Positions 6,629 to 8,049 of a stretch of 8,049 nt of DNA are shown here, piece after piece. Under the pieces are notes generated by a model, which saw only the letters and a program-made list of their open reading frames with translations, made no database searches and was not told the DNA's origin. Both the position numbers and the translations under genes were made by a program. Origin of the DNA: Archaeoglobaceae archaeon (GTDB lineage: Archaea > Halobacteriota > Archaeoglobi > Archaeoglobales > Archaeoglobaceae); NCBI GenBank assembly GCA_025058955.1, contig JANXDV010000052.1:1-8049 (forward strand), given 5' to 3'. Position 1 is the first letter of the stretch; each line of letters starts with the position of its first letter.

Positions 6629-8049
6629 CAAGGTTCCTCGCCTCATTCGAATGCGCAATGATGAAATTCTTTCTACTTTCAACATCTTCACCCATGAGAA
6701 TCCTGAAAAGCTCATCCGCTTTCTTTGCATCCTCGATCTTAACCTGAACCATTATTCTCCTCTCTGGATCCATCGTTGTCTCCCATAGCTGTTCGGGGTT
6801 CATCTCACCAAGACCCTTGTATCTTTGAACTTCCGCACTTCCAAGCTTCTCAAGCACTCTGCTCAGTTCAACTTCGTTGTAAGCGTAGTAAGTCTTGTTC
6901 CCCTTCTTTACTCCATAAAGCGGTGGCTGTGCAATGTAAAGCCTTCCAGCCTCTATCAATGGTCTCATGTGGCGATAGAAGAATGCTAAGAGCAGTGTTC
7001 GAATGTGTAAACCATCAACATCTGCGTCGCTCATTATTATAACTCTACTGTATCTCATCTTGCTAAGATCAAAGTTTTTATCAATCCCAGCACCAATTGC
7101 AGATATTATTGCTTTTATTTCTTCATTTCTTAGAATTTTAACCATTCCCGCCTTCTCTACATTTATAATTTTACCCCTTATTGGCAAAATCGCCTGAAAT
7201 CTCCTATCTCTTGCCTGCTTTGCAGATCCCCCTGCACTTTCACCTTCTACAATGAAAATCTCTCTCTCCTCAGAATTTTTTGAAGAGCAATCCGCAAGCT
7301 TTCCTGGTAGCGTTATTGAAAGCTCTTCTCTCTTCTTCACCAGTTCTTTTGCCCTTCTCGCGGCTTCTCTTGCTCTCTTTATTATCAAAAACCTGTTTAT
7401 TAAGTTTTCAGCTTCTCTTGGATTATTTTCAAGCCACTTAGTCATCCCAGCATAAACCGCGGATTCTACAGCGGTCTTAACCTCTGTGTTTGTTAACTTA
7501 CTCTTTGTCTGCCCTTCGAATTGTGGATTTGGGACTTTAACGCTTATAACTGCAGTGAGCCCTTCTCTAATCTCCGCTCCCGCTATTGTTTCGAATTTCT
7601 TTATGTTCTTCCTTCCATATTCATTGATCGCTCTTGTAAGCCCAGAGCGGAATCCGATGACATGTGTGCCTCCATCTTGGTTCTTTATGTTGTTTGCAAA
7701 TGCCAAAATGTTTTCAATCTCCGAATCTGTGAACTGAATCGCAACTTCCACTATAACTCCATTTTTCGAATTCTCGATATAGATTGGATCATGGATGACC
7801 TTTCTGTTTCTATTCACTTCTCTGAGAAGCCCCACTATGCCATCCTCAAACTTGTATTCCTCTTGCTTTCCAATTCTCTCATCTATCAGCAAAATTCTTA
7901 ACCCTTTGCATAGATATGCAATTTCTTTTAGCCTTTGAGAGACAATATCGTAGTTGAACTCAGTGACTTCAAAGATCTCCTCATCTGGTTTGAATCTAAC
8001 GATTGTGCCAGTTTCACTGCTTTCCCCTACAATTTTAAGCTCAGTCTTA
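6621..8049 (-). CDS. gyrB: DNA gyrase subunit B (5' partial)
   Basis: GyrB is the ATPase and TOPRIM subunit of the A2B2 type IIA topoisomerase that introduces negative supercoils; GyrA is not in the window. The frame is open to the right edge, so the gene continues beyond it; 475 residues are visible, and the GHKL ATP-binding domain (about 150-160 residues, judged from ~630-residue archaeal and compact bacterial forms) is missing. The TTG at 7892 is internal, since RFKPDEEIF, TEFNYDIVSQRLKEIAYL and GLRILLIDERIGK read through it. Visible are the transducer domain with the QTK loop (QTKSKLTN), the TOPRIM motifs EGESAGGSAKQARDRRFQA and SDADVDGLHIRTLLL with all acidic metal ligands, and the C-terminal GyrA-contact segment QRYKGLGEMNPEQLWETTMD. 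It ends at ARNLDV. No large C-terminal insertion of the E. coli type is present. Gyrase in euryarchaea is generally regarded as acquired from bacteria. The stop overlaps the E1-like start by 8 bases. Confidence 0.97.
   Translation of the reverse strand, partial: KTELKIVGESSETGTIVRFKPDEEIFEVTEFNYDIVSQRLKEIAYLCKGLRILLIDERIGKQEEYKFEDGIVGLLREVNRNRKVIHDPIYIENSKNGVIVEVAIQFTDSEIENILAFANNIKNQDGGTHVIGFRSGLTRAINEYGRKNIKKFETIAGAEIREGLTAVISVKVPNPQFEGQTKSKLTNTEVKTAVESAVYAGMTKWLENNPREAENLINRFLIIKRAREAARRAKELVKKREELSITLPGKLADCSSKNSEEREIFIVEGESAGGSAKQARDRRFQAILPIRGKIINVEKAGMVKILRNEEIKAIISAIGAGIDKNFDLSKMRYSRVIIMSDADVDGLHIRTLLLAFFYRHMRPLIEAGRLYIAQPPLYGVKKGNKTYYAYNEVELSRVLEKLGSAEVQRYKGLGEMNPEQLWETTMDPERRIMVQVKIEDAKKADELFRILMGEDVESRKNFIIAHSNEARNLDV
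6635..6639 (-). promoter_or_regulatory. ribosome binding site for the E1-like gene
   Basis: On the minus strand GAGGA lies six bases before ATG 6628, inside the last codons of gyrB. It supports 6628 over the longer start and suggests coupled translation from gyrB. Confidence 0.6.

Noticed and set aside
6360..6788. Plus-strand open frames across the gyrB/E1-like junction.
   Set aside because: They lie opposite strongly conserved family motifs on the minus strand and show no domain of their own.
1..8049. RNA genes, CRISPR repeats, insertion sequences, attachment sites or a defence island.
   Set aside because: Nearly every base is accounted for by six conserved protein genes. No regularly spaced repeats, terminal inverted repeats, transposase motifs or tRNA-like folds were seen.

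Overview
The window looks like a stretch of euryarchaeal chromosome, most likely from the order Archaeoglobales (inference). The RIO2 kinase reads very much like the Archaeoglobus fulgidus enzyme as I remember it. A bacterial-type DNA gyrase B gene sits beside archaea-specific genes such as the DUF460/COG2433 protein. Coding is very dense, DNA is A+T-rich, AGA/AGG arginine codons are common, and genes overlap by a few bases. I cannot fix the genus without a search.

Layout. Six protein genes fill the window and converge on position ~3355. The plus-strand block (1-3360) holds the 3' part of a RIO2 kinase gene, a 611-residue DUF460/COG2433 protein with two RNase H/RuvC-like domains, a coiled coil and a C-terminal domain, and a 260-residue TIM-barrel protein of the AP endonuclease 2/sugar isomerase superfamily. 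Neighbours overlap by 17 and 4 bases, so this is one transcript. The minus-strand block (8049-3350, read right to left) holds gyrB (5' end outside the window), a ThiF/MoeB/HesA-type E1-like adenylating enzyme, and an 834-residue P-type cation ATPase. Here there is an 8-base overlap and then a 9-base gap, so this is also probably one transcript. The two blocks overlap tail to tail by 11 bases.

How the genes may work together. RIO2 acts in late small-subunit ribosome maturation. The DUF460 protein is a predicted nucleic-acid enzyme, so the left block may be an RNA/ribosome or DNA-maintenance cluster, but the third gene has no assigned function. The right block joins DNA supercoiling, a sulfur-carrier-type activation enzyme and an ion pump, with no obvious shared pathway.

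I see no tRNA or rRNA gene, CRISPR array, insertion sequence, phage gene or toxin-antitoxin pair, and no gene-free stretch longer than about 10 bases. Both operon promoters must lie outside the window. I found no clear new multi-gene defence or mobile system. The points most worth a second look are the double RNase H-like protein, the E1-like enzyme without its usual cysteine, the altered ion-site residues of the ATPase, and the nearly complete endonuclease IV-like metal set of the TIM-barrel protein.
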